Positions 23,051 through 34,565 of a DNA stretch of 64,000 nucleotides are shown one piece after another. Location of the stretch: assembly GCA_029931535.1 (NCBI GenBank), contig JAQPZY010001670.1, positions 1,922,001-1,986,000 of the forward strand, given 5' to 3'. Made by a program: the position numbers and the translations under genes. Numbering within the stretch: the first letter of the stretch is position 1; each line of letters opens with the position of its first letter. The DNA is from Margaritifera margaritifera (Eukaryota; Mollusca; Bivalvia; Unionida; Margaritiferidae). The notes under the pieces were generated by a model, which saw nothing but the letters and a program-made list of their open reading frames with translations, was not told the origin of the DNA and made no database searches.

Positions 23051-23254
23051 ACAGACTGCATCAAATGCACTCAAAATGTGTAGATAGGCACACGTGAACC
23101 ATATATTTCATATTTATTCTGGTTTTGCAATGGAATGGTAAGATATATAATTGATAGGTGCTCGAATTGATACTGTGTTGTTTGTGCAGTCCAAGCATCA
23201 GTTGGTACTCACTGTAGTTAAGCAGTATTTTGTTAGTGTTTATTTGCATTGGCT

Positions 23255-24990
23255 ATGAACGAGGACGAAGTCCTCTCAATTACCAACCATGAAGCTGACC
23301 CTGAATTGTCTGTTTTTGGTCAAGAAGATGTAGCTGCTTATTGCAAGTTTGCAGCAATTCCCTCTAAGGTGAGAGGAGTTAAGAAGCCAAAAAAGGAAAG
23401 AAAGAAAACATGACATTGAAATCTGTTGACTGACTAAGGTTTGAAAGTTGGCAAAACAAAAACCAGCTGTGGCCATCAAAAAAGACAAACATGAAGAACA
23501 GTCTAAGAGGTCTGGTCTCATAGACCTAAGGAACCTGTCAGAGACAGACATTAAAATTTTGAAGCTTAAATTGGGCTTACACAGCATGCCTTCAGATAAG
23601 GCTAATGAACAAGAAATTGATAGCATTTTTGGTGAAAATTTATCAGATCTACATGTAGAGGTTGAAAATGAAAAGCGATATAGAGACATTGAGGTTGATC
23701 AATGTAGACCACTTAAGCAAATGTCATTGGGCGGCCAGATAAATAGGGCATTGTTTGAAGGTTTAGGACCAGATAAAAATGGTCCTTCTACATGCAATAT
23801 TGAATGTATGTGGCAGTTGCCTAAATTGAAAGCTCCCCCAAAAAGGAGAGCCCATTTCGAAATCCTTGGCAGAGTTGATAAATGTGACATGCACTTTTCA
23901 GTGTACAACTGACGAGATCATACAGAAGTAAAAGATCCCTGGAAACTGATAAGTTGGGCCTTCCACTGGTCAATCAAGAAATTTGGAATGATATAAGTAA
24001 AAGAGTTTATTCTCATGGCAAAGCCTTTAGGGATATACTGTATTTTCACGCATATATCCTGCCCACACGTATAACCCACCCGTGCATATACCCCGCAGAA
24101 ATTCACTAATTGTGTAAAAAATATTTAGTATATCCCACCCATGGTTATACCCCGCACAAACCCTAACATAATCTCACATCAATTGACCATGTGCAGCCGG
24201 TATTGTCGTCCACTGCAACAAAAAGGGATAGATGAATACCGATGTGATGAAGATCTGGATAGATAAATGCTACAGAACACGTCCAGGTGTTGTTTTTTCT
24301 TCACCAAAGTCGCTATTGGTTTTTGATGCCATGGCTGCACACAAAGAACCAATGGTGCAAGCAACGGTTAATGCTACTGGTGGCCATATTGCTGTAATTC
24401 CTCACAGAATGGGATGAATGGATGATGTGTGGCAAGCACAATTTTACGCCATCAATTGTTTTTGTTTTGTATTTTAATTGGTCTTACTTTTAATTATGTG
24501 AAAAAACAGCGCTATTAAAGCTCTCACATTGATCTTCTATTCCCTTAAAAGACGAATGCAATTTGTTCGTATTTCGATAGGTGTCGCTAGAATTAACTTC
24601 CTGGCATCCATTTTTTCGTGCTAGTCTTACTTCTGTTGTTGTTCTGTTTAACATAAACAAACTTTTAAAAATCATTATCACAATTATTAAAAATGATATC
24701 TGTATACATTTTAAAATAAGTTGATGACTACTGGCTGTGTGAGAAAGAACTGATATAGCCCGCCCACCGAGATAACCAGCATGGGTGTGTGTGTGTGGGG
24801 TATGTAAAATCCTGTATAACCCATGGGATATATGCATGAAAATATAGTACAGCACCTTGTGGCTGCTGACATTATGCCTATTGTCAAATTAGCAGACTTG
24901 CTAAAGTCACAAATTGCTACAAATGCTGAAGCAAAAAACTTGATTTCAGATGCCATGTGCAATACCACCTATATCTTAGAACGAGGTGCA
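23255..24990 (+). pseudogene. DIRS gag-like gene, interrupted by a TA-site transposon
   Basis: From the ATG at 23255 ('MNEDEVLSITNHEADPELSV') the frame shifts near 23420 into a 150-codon open stretch (23448-23912) that is charged and has no obvious domain. It then continues in another frame with 'LGLPLVNQEIWNDISKRVYS' (23957-24016). After the insertion at 24038-24847 it resumes with 'QHLVAADIMPIVKLADLLKS' and 'ISDAMCNTTYILERGA' to a stop at about 24990. The last two blocks resemble 'vp.vN.eiW..' and 'l..gi.pvv.l.d.ll' of DIRS gag proteins. Product, if any, would be the element's capsid-like protein. Confidence 0.55.
24038..24847 (+). mobile_element. pogo-like non-autonomous transposon, 810 bp, TA target site
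   Basis: Terminal inverted repeats: left 'ctgtattttcacgcatatat', right (complement) 'ctatattttcatgcatatat'; TA at 24036-24037 and 24848-24849. The interior holds a 61-codon fragment (24232-24417) of a pogo/Tigger DDE domain: 'RTRPGVVFSSPKSLLVFDAM', an 'AH' four residues after that Asp block, and 'GHIAVIPHRMG'. The rest of the transposase is gone. It sits inside a gag gene, which dates it after the DIRS copy. Confidence 0.8.
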
Positions 24991-25009
24991 TGATACATCA
25001 ACACTTAAA

Positions 25010-25770
25010 GTAAAATATGTCTGGTTGGTCCTAAATGAAAATGGTGCCAATCTGACATCCAATATGACTGTCATCACAGCCATATTGAACATCTTGTTAT
25101 TGCTACTCCTCTTGAACTTAAAGCCATATCAACATGGAGTTTTCACTAAAAGACTTAATATGATGTCTGGTTGGTCCTAAATGAAAATGGTGCCAATCTG
25201 ACATCCATAATGACACCACAGAAGCCATCTAGAAATTCTTGTTACGACTAATTATTCTGAACAGAAGTCATATCAGCATGGGGTTTTCTCTGGAAGATTT
25301 CTTATGGTGTCTAGATGCTTTTAAAGAAAAATTGTGCCAATCTGATCCAATATGGCCACCACAGCAGCCATCTTGAATATCTTATCGCTGCTCCTCCTAT
25401 ATACAAAGTTTTATGAACATTGGATTTTCATCAGAAGACTTCTTACGATGTCTAGTTGGTACTAAATGAAAATGGTGCTGATCTGACAATCCATCTTGTT
25501 ATTGCTGCTCCTAAATGGAGTCACATTGAAATGGGGTTTTCACCAGAAGACTAATTATGGTTTCTAGATCGGTGTGAATGAAAATGGTGCCACTCTGACC
25601 TCAAATATGGCTGCTACAATTAACATATTGAAAATCTTGTCACTAATTGTCCTGAATGGGTGGTCATATCAACATGGGGTTTTCACCAAAAAACTTATAA
25701 TGGTGTCTAGTTTGTCCTAAATGAAAATGGTGCCATCTTACATTCACTGTGGATGCTAGTGGCTAATTTG
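25010..25770. repeat. Six-unit tandem array, ~146-bp period
   Basis: Units start 'gtctggttggtcctaaatg' at about 25019 and 25165, with degenerate starts at about 25308, 25449, 25561 and 25703. Each continues with 'aaaatggtgccaatctgac', 'tatggctgc/accacagc', 'catcttgaaaatcttgtta' and 'catggggttttcacc'. Single or short related copies lie at 32215-32330, 48500-48570 and 50030-50215, so it is a dispersed satellite family. Confidence 0.85.
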
Positions 25771-26269
25771 AAAATCTTATTACTCAAGAATATCAGAAAT
25801 GGTTTCAACACTTGGGAGTAAAAATGAAGAAATTAGTTTATTTTGAATTCCTGGAAATTCTTTTTGGAAAGTAGAGTGTCAGTCCCTTCAAGGGACTCTT
25901 GTATATTGACTTGTGTTGTTTTCCAGGTAGCTGAATTACTGTTAAATCTACATAACCCTTTTATGATTCAAACAGTGCAGATGATATTTCAGAAAATACT
26001 TAAAAGATATTCCTTTTGCTGAAATACGGACTCATTCATTCCCAGAAGTAGTTATATATTTCATTGCCACTCAAGAACTTTAAAAGGACTTAATGGATTG
26101 AAATAAAGTTTGTCATGAGGTTTACATTTGTGTTAGGAAAATATAGGTTCAGTTTTTACATTTTTTCCTACAAAATTTCATGGGGTCCCTGTTTGACTTG
26201 GAACTTCAATTGACTGATATTGGCAGGGGCTTCCATATTTGTATGGGCAAGGTTTCCATTGGATTTGGG
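25771..26269. other. AT-rich non-coding stretch upstream of the piggyBac remnant
   Basis: No clear coding sequence. The left end and first catalytic part of the piggyBac element should lie here but were not recognised; a sequence 'acataacccttttatga' at about 25950 could be a decayed left end, without TTAA. Confidence 0.3.
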
Positions 26270-27149
26270 TGTCTGAACTTACTTTTGTGCACCAGCCAGT
26301 TGAAATAAAGGGCTATGAGGTCTACACTGATAATTTCTACACAAGCCCCCACCTAGCTGACTACCTGTATCAATGACAAACATACCTTTGTGGCACAATG
26401 AGAACCAGTCGCAAAGATTATCCAAAAGTTCTTCTGCAATCTAATGTTGCAAGAAGAATGGATAGGGGAAATTCAGACTGGCTCATGAGTAGACCACTGC
26501 TTGCCTCCTATTGGAAGGATAATCACATTGTATATTGCCTTTCGTCATGCCACAAACCAGTTGCGGATCTAACAACAGAACGGTGAAATAAGACAGATCA
26601 GTGAAGCAGCTTCCTTGCACCCCTGCAGTTAAGCATTATACACAATATATTGGAGGTGTGGATAGATTAGACCCAAACACCAGATTGAATAAAGAGAAGA
26701 CAACAATGAGGTGGTATCGGCATGTAGAAATAAAATTACAAGAATGTGCTTTGTACAATGCCTATGTCCTAGACGGTACAGTCGTTGATCACAATCCACT
26801 CAGGAAAAGGGCATGTGACATGCTATCCTTTTGCATGGATGTGGCCCATGAACTGATTGGAAATTACAGGCAGGTTAGAAAAGCCTTCAAGAGATTAAGA
26901 TAATTTGAGTGTTGATGAAGCAAGACTGGACGAGAAATCACATTGGCCTGTGCTAAGTGGTACAGATTGTGTGAAGTGTGTAACAAGAAGCACAAAACCT
27001 ACAAGGCTAGCCATCCAGCTGTTTCCATGACAGACAATCCCTACGAGCATTCAAAAACTGCAATTATGTGTGAAAAATGCCAAGTTCCACTGTGTTTGAA
27101 TGTAAGAAGCACCTGTTTTCGTGACTATCATACAAAGGTGTATTACTAG
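26270..27149 (+). pseudogene. piggyBac transposase C-terminal part, broken
   Basis: Blocks in order: 'GYEVYTDNFYTSPHLADYL' (the conserved 'DNfyts' containing the second catalytic Asp, about 26305-26365), 'CGTMRTSRKDYPK', 'KDNHIVYCLSSCH', then an open stretch 26601-26903 with 'YTQYIGGVDRLDPN' (third catalytic Asp) and 'RWYRHVEIKLQECALYNAYV', and finally 26943-27149 with a Cys-rich tail 'CEVCNKKHKT', 'CEKCQVPLCL', 'CFRDYHTKVYY'. That zinc-binding tail is typical of piggyBac transposases. The first catalytic Asp region was not seen. At least two frame breaks. Confidence 0.88.
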
Positions 27150-27689
27150 CAGTAAAGACTTACCTGTGTAGTATGGAGGTGACAATTCATGAAACATTAT
27201 ATACAAACATTATTATGATAAATTGTTTCCGTAAATCCAGTTAGCTATGTTGGTGTTATCTGTTTTATTACTTGGATAAAAGAACAGCAAGAACTTTCAG
27301 ACAATTTTTTATGTTTATTTCACAATAGAAGTTAACGAGAATTTAATGAGTTTCTACCAGGAAAATACCTGAAATAAAGACTTGTCTTACTACTGTAATT
27401 AATCATGAGTACATCCAGATAGAGTTGGATTATATTTTTGGAACTCTTCCATTTTCCAAAGAGGTAAAAAGATAATTATTCATATTTTACCTGTTTTGTT
27501 ACCTGTTTGCACCTGTATTTTAACAGTTGTAACTCACATGCAAATTTTTGTGAAATAGTCAAAAAATTTGATTTTTACCTTTATTTTGACACCAAATTCA
27601 GCCAGATAACTTTAAAATTGGCAAAGTTATGTTATTTTAAAATCCCCAAGTAATTTTGTTTTGCAGCTCAAAAGTTATTCTAGTGTTGA

Positions 27690-27731
27690 GGACTATATGC
27701 CTATAAAGTTACATAGTGTGGAAAGGGTTAA
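27690..27731 (+). repeat. piggyBac-like right terminus with TTAA target
   Basis: 'acatagtgtggaaaggg' directly precedes TTAA at 27728-27731, and the same end form ('agcactctaaggg' then TTAA) occurs at 19364-19380. Likely the right end of the remnant at 26270-27149. Confidence 0.55.
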
Positions 27732-27972
27732 TAATGTGATGATCTTGCATATGATTGAGCATGTTTCCCCACTGGATGCCCTATTTTTTATCTGACTGGG
27801 CATCTTGTTCCTTTTTTCTGTATAAATTCTTTTCTAGTGGTGATACCCATAAAAACAAATACTGCTTCCTCAACATCAAGGTAGATTCAAATGGAATAGT
27901 CACGAAAAATTAGTTTTTCTGGTTAATTGATAGGAAATACGATGCTTGACAATACTGATTTTGCATTTCCAG

Positions 27973-28170
27973 ATTGTCCCATTGTGAAGGAGAATGCATC
28001 ACAATTCACACAATGGAATGTGACCTCATATTCTTTTGAAACCATAGCAACTGTGAGATGTTCCATGGGTTATTCCTTCAGGCAGGAGGAGTACAGCAAA
28101 CAGTCACAGGTGATGATGGACTGCCTCTCTGGGGGACTGTGGAACAAAAGGAGGATCCCAGACTGTCAAA
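27973..28170 (+). CDS. Exon of the CUB/sushi protein: sushi (CCP) domain
   Basis: Acceptor 'tgcatttccag' before 27973, donor 'caaa|gtacgc' after 28170; 198 bases, phase 1 to 1. The peptide starts 'DCPIVKENASQFTQWNV' and has 'TVRCSMGYSF', 'MMDCLSGGLWNK' and ends 'IPDCQ'. All four sushi cysteines and the conserved Trp are present. The module is about 62 residues, as usual. Possible N-glycosylation sites are present. It is the first sushi module seen after the CUB domains, across a ~16-kb intron. Confidence 0.92.
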
Positions 28171-28487
28171 GTACGCATTGCAGTCTTACAGTTCAGTGGT
28201 CAAGGGGGAGAATAATTTAAAGAGTTCATACTTTTGAATAAATATTAACTCTGTGTGTTGTCATATAATTTTGCTGTTATTTTGAATTTATATTGTGAGT
28301 TTTGTGCAACTTTTGAAATGTCTTGATATTCGATTGTACTGCATATTCAACAACCATTGTATGACCATTTTTAAAAAAATTCTATGATTTATTTTTCCCT
28401 TCTTAAATGTTGTGTTTTCTGAGGTTGTATTTTGGATTGTAGTATAGTTTATCATATAGAATCATCAGTACCTTTTTTAAATTGCAG

Positions 28488-28661
28488 TCACACATTGTGG
28501 AGTTCCACCTGCCATTGATAATGGATATATCGCAAATGCCACTGGAGTGACATATATGAAAACCACCAGATATGAGTGTAATAGTAACTTCAGGAGGGAA
28601 GGTGCTGCTTTGGCTGTATGCTCAGAATCAGGAATTTGGATAAATATTACAAGTTGCATAT
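28488..28661 (+). CDS. Exon of the CUB/sushi protein: sushi (CCP) domain
   Basis: Acceptor 'ttaaattgcag' before 28488, donor 'atat|gtaagt' after 28661; 174 bases, phase 1 to 1. The peptide has 'HCGVPPAIDNGYIANATGV', 'TRYECNSNFRREG', 'LAVCSESGIWINITSCI'. Four cysteines and Trp are in place, with the classic 'C..P...nG' start. Only 317 bases separate it from the previous sushi exon, so this intron escaped transposon growth. Confidence 0.93.
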
Positions 28662-28989
28662 GTAAGTACACGACAAGAAAATCACTCTCATCGGAAAGGT
28701 ATTGACTACCAGTGTGATTTAAAAGGCCTTTATATGTTGTGATTTGTGTCTTTCTGATTAGGTTAAGTTCATGACACAGAGCACATTAAAACTTGTCAAA
28801 ACTTAAACCTTAATGAGAAAAAAATCCATTTCATACCCAAACCATCCTTTGTTAAAACTTCTAGTTTTGATGTTAATAAGTTTTCTTTTTGATTATGAAA
28901 AGAGTTCAAAGCAGATCTCTATCTGGAAAACTGAAGAAATACATTTGGTCCAAAACACAACTTTCTGGTCCAGGACACACTTGGGAGAC

Positions 28990-29490
28990 ATAGCACTTTT
29001 CCGTAAGTGGCTACATCATTATTTTGTGATAGTTTTGGGTAAAGTTTTTCATTGCATATATTTCATACACCCTTGGTTGATTCTCATCATACTGGGCATG
29101 AATCATTATGAAGCTAAGACAGTTGATGCAACAACATTCCCACTCGCCCCTTTTACAAGATCTCAGTCAGAGAAAATTAGTGTTGAAGTTTTGGTTAAAG
29201 TCTTTTTCATTTGCCTATATTTCCTCAAGCTCCTTATAGATTTTCTACATAACTGGGATGAATCATTATGAAACTACAATGATTCATTCTGTTACACGTG
29301 TGTTTGCCAATTTGACACTGGATCCAAGGTTAAAGTCATAGAAAATTTGTGTTATGGTTTTGGTTAAAGTTTTTTCATTTCTTTATATTGCCTAAACTGA
29401 AAGATAGATTTCTTTTTTCTTGGAATTAATCATTATGAAGTTAAGGCAATTTATTCTGTGACATGTTTGCTTGTCTCTTTGATTTTAGGG
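28990..29490. repeat. Three-unit tandem repeat, ~160-170-bp period
   Basis: Units share 'gttttgg(g/t)taaagtt' followed by 'tttttcat', 'tatatttc' and then 'aatcattatgaa' (about 29031, 29189, 29358). The open frame at 28813-29271 crosses this repeat and shows no domain, so it is not called a gene. Confidence 0.65.
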
Positions 29491-29515
29491 TCAAGTTCAC
29501 CAGTAATATCAGATA

Positions 29516-30625
29516 CAGTGGTCCCCCTCTTGAATGGCCCCCCTGACCAGCGGCCACCCGCTTTATACGGCCACAAACCTTTGACACCGACGAGTTTGTG
29601 TTCAAAAGTACCCCTCAAGGACGGCCACCCCTCTAACGTGACCAGCGGCCAGCATTTTAGTGCAAAAATGGTCAAATTTACCCCTCGCAAGCGGCCACAT
29701 AATGGTTGTTTACAGATTAAAAACATTTTTTAATTTCTAAACTCAACACATTGACATTTTGTTCCAACATGCCAATAAAGTAACTTTAATCCATACAAAG
29801 AGGTAAGTAATCCGATTATCCTTACTGCCATGTGTTCCTTGGATGTTAGACTTTGTCACTTTGATAATTACTGGCTATTATTACCACCGATAATTACCAA
29901 GATGACAAAAGCTAACCGCTGAGAAGCACAGCATTGTTCAGCTCAAGTCAGCGAGACATCCGGTCGCCAGATAGTAAAATGGTATGTTAACCTTTATGGC
30001 TTCCCTCCCTTAGATTATGAAATGTACATGACCGGGTACCAGACTGGAGAAGAAGAAAAAAAGTCGACCATTTGACAGACTCACTTCCGTTGTAAACACT
30101 GTACCTCTCGTGTGATTGCCCGCGAAGGAATAAGTTGTCGCAAAATATCGTCAGACATTCTTAGTTTAGAACGAAAAGTGAAAGCAATTAGATTAAACGA
30201 AAAGATGGAGAGTCTTTTGATCACTACTGAGAAATTTTATGTCAGAAAGATTAAAATAAACATCATCAATATACATTCAACTGCATTGAGTGGAAGACGG
30301 AATCGACGGAGGTACAGGGATAGTTACAACCAAATGTTAGTGTCCAGAATTTACCGACAAGACGGTTTTGCACCTCGATTCATGATTATTAATATTTTAA
30401 AAAAAATAACATTGATATTAGTTTCATCACATTAAGTCCTTAACCAGAAAATATTCCTGTGATTTTTAAATGAAAATATTAAATATATAAATACTAGTTA
30501 CATCTTTTATACTTTATATGTAGTTATTACTCACAACTGTGTGATCCCCCTCTAGAAAGGCCACCCCTCTTATAAGGCCACTTTCTTGCTGCAGAAGGGG
30601 TGGCCTTATAAGAGGGGGACCACTG
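29516..30625 (+). mobile_element. Tigger-like transposon, 1.1 kb, TA target site
   Basis: Begins 'cagtggtccccctcttgaat' and ends with the complement of 'cagtggtccccctcttataa'; TA flanks at 29514-29515 and 30626-30627. An extra inverted pair near the right end (about 30540-30624, 'ccacccctcttataaggcc' and its complement) makes a long hairpin. The interior holds only a decayed N-terminal HTH. Confidence 0.85.
30112..30435 (+). pseudogene. Tigger N-terminal HTH fragment
   Basis: A 107-codon open stretch with 'LSLERKVKAIRLNEKMES', then 'TTEKFYVRKIKINII' and 'SGRRNRRRYRDSYNQ'. This resembles the first HTH of Tigger transposases ('ls..eK...I.l.ekg.s...ia..f.vgktqi..I') followed by the linker. The catalytic part is missing. 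It points the same way as the element's left-to-right orientation. Confidence 0.55.
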
Positions 30626-30627
30626 TA

Positions 30628-31630
30628 ATAAAAAAAGGGGCATAGAACAACTCTTATGGTCAAGGACATTCCCATGTCTTTTTGTGACCACATTGAGGGT
30701 GTCATGTTTAATTGCCATCATAATGCCCAGTTTTTCATTAAGAGAGCAGTCATTGACATTAAAGTTACTGAGAAAGCATGACTATACACATTCAAAATCA
30801 TGCAGAGATCCTCAGGACAAAGTAAATAATAATAAAATATTTAGTCCCATGTATGGGACTTGACACATTCATGACATAAGTGTTACATGCAAAAATCAGA
30901 TAAATTTAATGCCAATCTCATAAATTTCTATCTGTGTATGACATGGTGAATAAAGTACATTTGTTGAACTAATGTATGATGCAAGTTGTAAAAAGAAAGC
31001 ACCAATAGAATTTCCAATGTAGTTTTCTGAATTTTATAAATGTTTGATTTCAGAATGTTGCATCTCAGAATATTATGAAATATTGGCAATAACTGGCAAA
31101 ATATCTACCATCTTCTAAATGAAACAGTGTTTGTTTTATCTGTACACTACACATTTAACAATAACCTGACATCATAGAAAGCACATGGTTTTGTTGATTG
31201 GCAGAAGATGCATGTCTACTTTCTCTGCACAATTACATCTGTGTAAACAACTGCTTCTGTTTAGAATTTTTGGACAGTTAAGATGGAAGATTGTATAAAT
31301 AGTTACTAGCTGGTGAACAATTTAAATTTACATGGTATTTTGCTTGAAAGTCATGAGGAAACAATTTGAGTGTCGCAACTGATTTTCAAGAACTTAAGAT
31401 TTTTCAGGCACTTCATATGGAGAACCAGTTTTCATTTGTGTCCATTATGTACTCATTAGATATCGAGTGTAAATAACTACTGAAGGAGAACATTGCACCT
31501 GTGTGCAGATGCTTAATTTTTTCAGCTAATATAATGGATACAAAAGAGTAATTTTGTGCTATAAAATCAGAGCAAAATTATTGTTTTTAAGTTATTGAGA
31601 GATGGAGATTTTTTTAGAATTTTTTTTTAC
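30628..31630. other. AT-rich intronic sequence without recognised content
   Basis: No exon, repeat array or transposon motif was recognised in about 1 kb. Confidence 0.4.
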
Positions 31631-31635
31631 AGGGC

Positions 31636-32190
31636 CTAACCCCCAAATAAATTAAAATTAAATGGTCGGTCTCTTACATGCTTACATGGTATTTGCTGGA
31701 TGTCAGATTTGAAAGCGTTCATACTGGGAGCTGTCATAGCACTTTCAGGAAGTTGGTTCCAGTGAGCAAATGTCTGAGGAAAAAATGAATGATGGTAAAT
31801 GTTGACTCCGCACTGGTACATGATACACTTCGATGAGAGGTTGTGTCTTGTAGATCTTACTGATGCTGGGGTTGTGGAAGCCGCATGGTACAGTTACTAA
31901 GATATTGATGACTTTATAAAATAGAGTTATATCTGTGTAGATGCACTGTTGTAACAATTGCCATTGGAATGTGTTAATGATTGCAGAAGCTTTGTTAGGG
32001 TGGTACATGTTGTATGGTTTATTTAGTACAAAATGGGCTGCGTTCCTCAGGATTGGTTCCATCTGCTTGATCTGGGTCTTTTGTCAAGGATTCCAAATGG
32101 TGGATGCATATTCCAGCTTTTGTCCGACTAAGCTGAAGTTAACCCTCTCTTTTACTTTGGATGGACAATTGCTTAAACTATTTTAAAGAA
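31636..32190 (-). pseudogene. Non-LTR (Jockey/RTE-like) RT C-terminal fragment
   Basis: On the - strand: 'KERVNFSLVGQKLEYASTIW', 'QMEPILRNAAHFVLN', 'FQWQLLQQCIYTDITLFYKV', 'YHVPVRSQHL', and after a frame change 'FFPQTFAHWNQLPESAM', 'TAPSMNAFKSDI'. This is the conserved tail after the RT domain ('LEYASsvWdP', 'vQrrAARfv', 'R....SFFPRTi..WN.LP') of Jockey/RTE-type elements. It differs from the CR1/L2-like copies elsewhere in the window. 5'-truncated, with one frame break. Confidence 0.8.
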
Positions 32191-32214
32191 ATCCCAGCAC
32201 TGGCTGGAAAGATG

Positions 32215-32330
32215 TGGTTTTCACTGAAAGTCTTCAAATGGTATCTAGTTTGCCCTAAATAAAAATGGTGCCAGTCTTGTATCTAATATGGCTGCCACAT
32301 TGGCTAATTTGAAAATCGTTATATTTATTT
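32215..32330. repeat. Single copy of the 146-bp satellite family
   Basis: 'gtatctagtttgccctaaat', 'aaaaatggtgccagtc' and 'aatatggctgccacattgg' match the array at 25010-25770. Confidence 0.7.
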
Positions 32331-33079
32331 GTGTATTTCTGGAATACATTGTTGATACTGCAGTTTATTAATTCATAGGTGTTTCTCATTAGCTAGTTGC
32401 ACATAATTCATGTAAATTTATTGCATTTTGGTCTTTCTTTCACTGTCCTTTCAGCTAGAATAACATCCAAATGCAAGAAATGCAAAAGGTTCAAGGTCAC
32501 TGAAGACACATATCTTGCGTGTACTAAATGCACTTTTAGAGCTCCATACAGTGCCTGTAGTATATGGTCTGAGGGGATGGTGTCCAGCATCTTGAGATAA
32601 AATCTCAAGCACAAGGAAAAGAGAATATAATAAAATATTTTGGATGCAGACATTCTTAGCATCCATCCAAATTCGGAATTGATGGCGAGTGTCATCAGGG
32701 ATCCCGTGATGATTCCTTCTTCCTGTGGAGATTCCATGTGTAGTGCTGACAAGTTGTCACTTAAGACTCCACAGAAATTGCTAGTATGAACTCCATCCTA
32801 TTGATGTGTGAGTCTCAGATGCACCATTTTATACAACAAGCAATGTGTGAGTTTTCTTCACGGTTATAATCCTGCATGTCTATAGGCATAATGTAGAACA
32901 TTTAACATGTAAGTCTCCCCCCTCCCACACACACACACACACTTGCCTATGCTTGGAGTTAGTGCTAGTAAAACTGGGCACATGGGGTATCAATTAGGTT
33001 TCACTGGCTCCTATAGTCTCTATGTCCCATACCAGCCATCTTATGCCATCCTGGCTGCTGACCTATCATTCCAGCTGCC
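32331..33079. other. Non-coding, with a short CA run
   Basis: A (CA)n run lies at about 32925-32942. Short open frames on both strands at 32397-32752 show no domain. The end of this stretch may already be decayed DIRS gag leader. Confidence 0.35.
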
Positions 33080-34086
33080 CTATCTACGGGTATGCAGATC
33101 AAGCATTATTATTGCCAGACTGTAATAACGCTATCTGGCCAGTTACAGTTTTTCAACAGCCTTGTCCATCTGGCTGTCTAGCCAGCCATCCTGACGACAG
33201 AAATCACTGGACTTTCACAATGCACTGGCCACACACTGCCAGCCATGCACATGGTGCTGACTATGCAGAGAGCCGGCCTGGCTTGTCCATCTGACTTGAC
33301 TCAACCAGAGCCGTCTGGCCCTCATTCCATCTTGGACACGGTCAGCTTGGCTTTACTGGCATTTCCAGTTAATAATTTTCACACTACTCAGCAAGTGAAT
33401 GTGGCATCTTCACTGCTATGTGGTATGCTGTATCCCAACATGGATAACGTATGGGATGAAGATAACCACACTGAGCATAGAATGGGACAACCTCGATATG
33501 CTGTCATACTTGGGATCTGACCGTGGAATGGATGGAGCTTTAAGACAGCAATTGAGGAAGTTTATCAAATATTGACTCCATCTGAGGTTCTGCCACAACT
33601 GGCAGTGACCAGGGCATATAAAAATAACCCTGTGAATGCCGATAGGGAAGATGAACACCTGTCAGAATTCTGTATTCTTCCTGAGTTGCCAAAATTTGCC
33701 AGGATTACTGGAAATTTGTCAAACAAGTGAATCCAGTAATGTCTAGGCCTTGTTCTCGGAATGTCAGCTACAGCAACATTTTTGTCTCAAAGGTACTGAA
33801 CTCACTTGGACATGTACCACATAGAAGTGTCAAGTTTAGATAAAGATATTTGACTGTTAATATGTCTGCACCTTTGTTTTACAAATTAATAGACAGCCAT
33901 TTAACATATAATAAGGTGATGTGGAACATAGTAGTGACTTCCTCTCTACTGGATCAGGCATTCTTGACCATTTTTCATTTAGCTGAAAAAGCAGAAAGCA
34001 ATGATGCTTGGGAGTATGCCAAAAATACAGTTTTAAAGGCTGTCTACTGCACATACCGTTTTATAGTCAAAATCTACCGCTTTTGA
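33080..34086 (+). pseudogene. DIRS gag-like remnant
   Basis: A Pro/Ser/His-rich part with repeated 'ctggcc', 'ccagcc' words (33120-33320) resembles the repetitive gag region of the other DIRS copies at 18520-18590 and 52620-52720. It is followed by 'FKTAIEEVYQILTPSEVLPQ', 'EDEHLSEFCILPELPKFARI' (33540-33715) and 'MSAPLFYKLIDSHLTYNKVM', 'SSLLDQAFLTIFHLAEKAES' (33862-34010). The order and style resemble DIRS gag proteins as I recall them. Many stops. Confidence 0.45.
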
Positions 34087-34565
34087 AAATTAAATGAATG
34101 TTTTAAAAATTTAATTAAAAAACCCAAGCACGGTATTTTTATGCATTCCACCAACACATTAGAGAAACCTGCCAGAACCAGTCTACTGGGAACCGGAAAT
34201 GTTCAACCAGTACAATGACCAGTGCGATGATGTATGGCAGAGTAATATAGGATTAGCATTGTTAAAGAGCAGCTAACGTGTACACAGCAAACTATTAATT
34301 GATTACCTTATTGTTGTAATTCGGGGAGTTTAAGGCCAAATGCAGGAAGTTTTTTGAGGTGTTATAAGTAATAAAGGATCAAAGGTATGCCTACCTCTGG
34401 CAGAGGAGAGATAAAATGAAGAGACCGTCCATACAAAATGATTTTGACAGACACACTAGAGTAAGTATTTTTATTTTTTGTCTTAATTAATATAGTATTG
34501 TTCAAGATGTTTTAAGAGGAATATTTAAGGACAGCTCTTACATTTGTTGTTCAATTCATGTAAAA

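Noticed and set aside
23276..23689. 137-codon open frame on the - strand
   Set aside because: It overlaps the gag-like coding sequence on + and has no recognisable domain.
28813..29271. 152-codon open frame
   Set aside because: It crosses a tandem repeat, is rich in hydrophobic low-complexity sequence and has no domain or splice context.
29451..29733. Two overlapping 91-codon frames on opposite strands
   Set aside because: They lie in the left end of the Tigger element; GC-rich terminal sequence without coding features.
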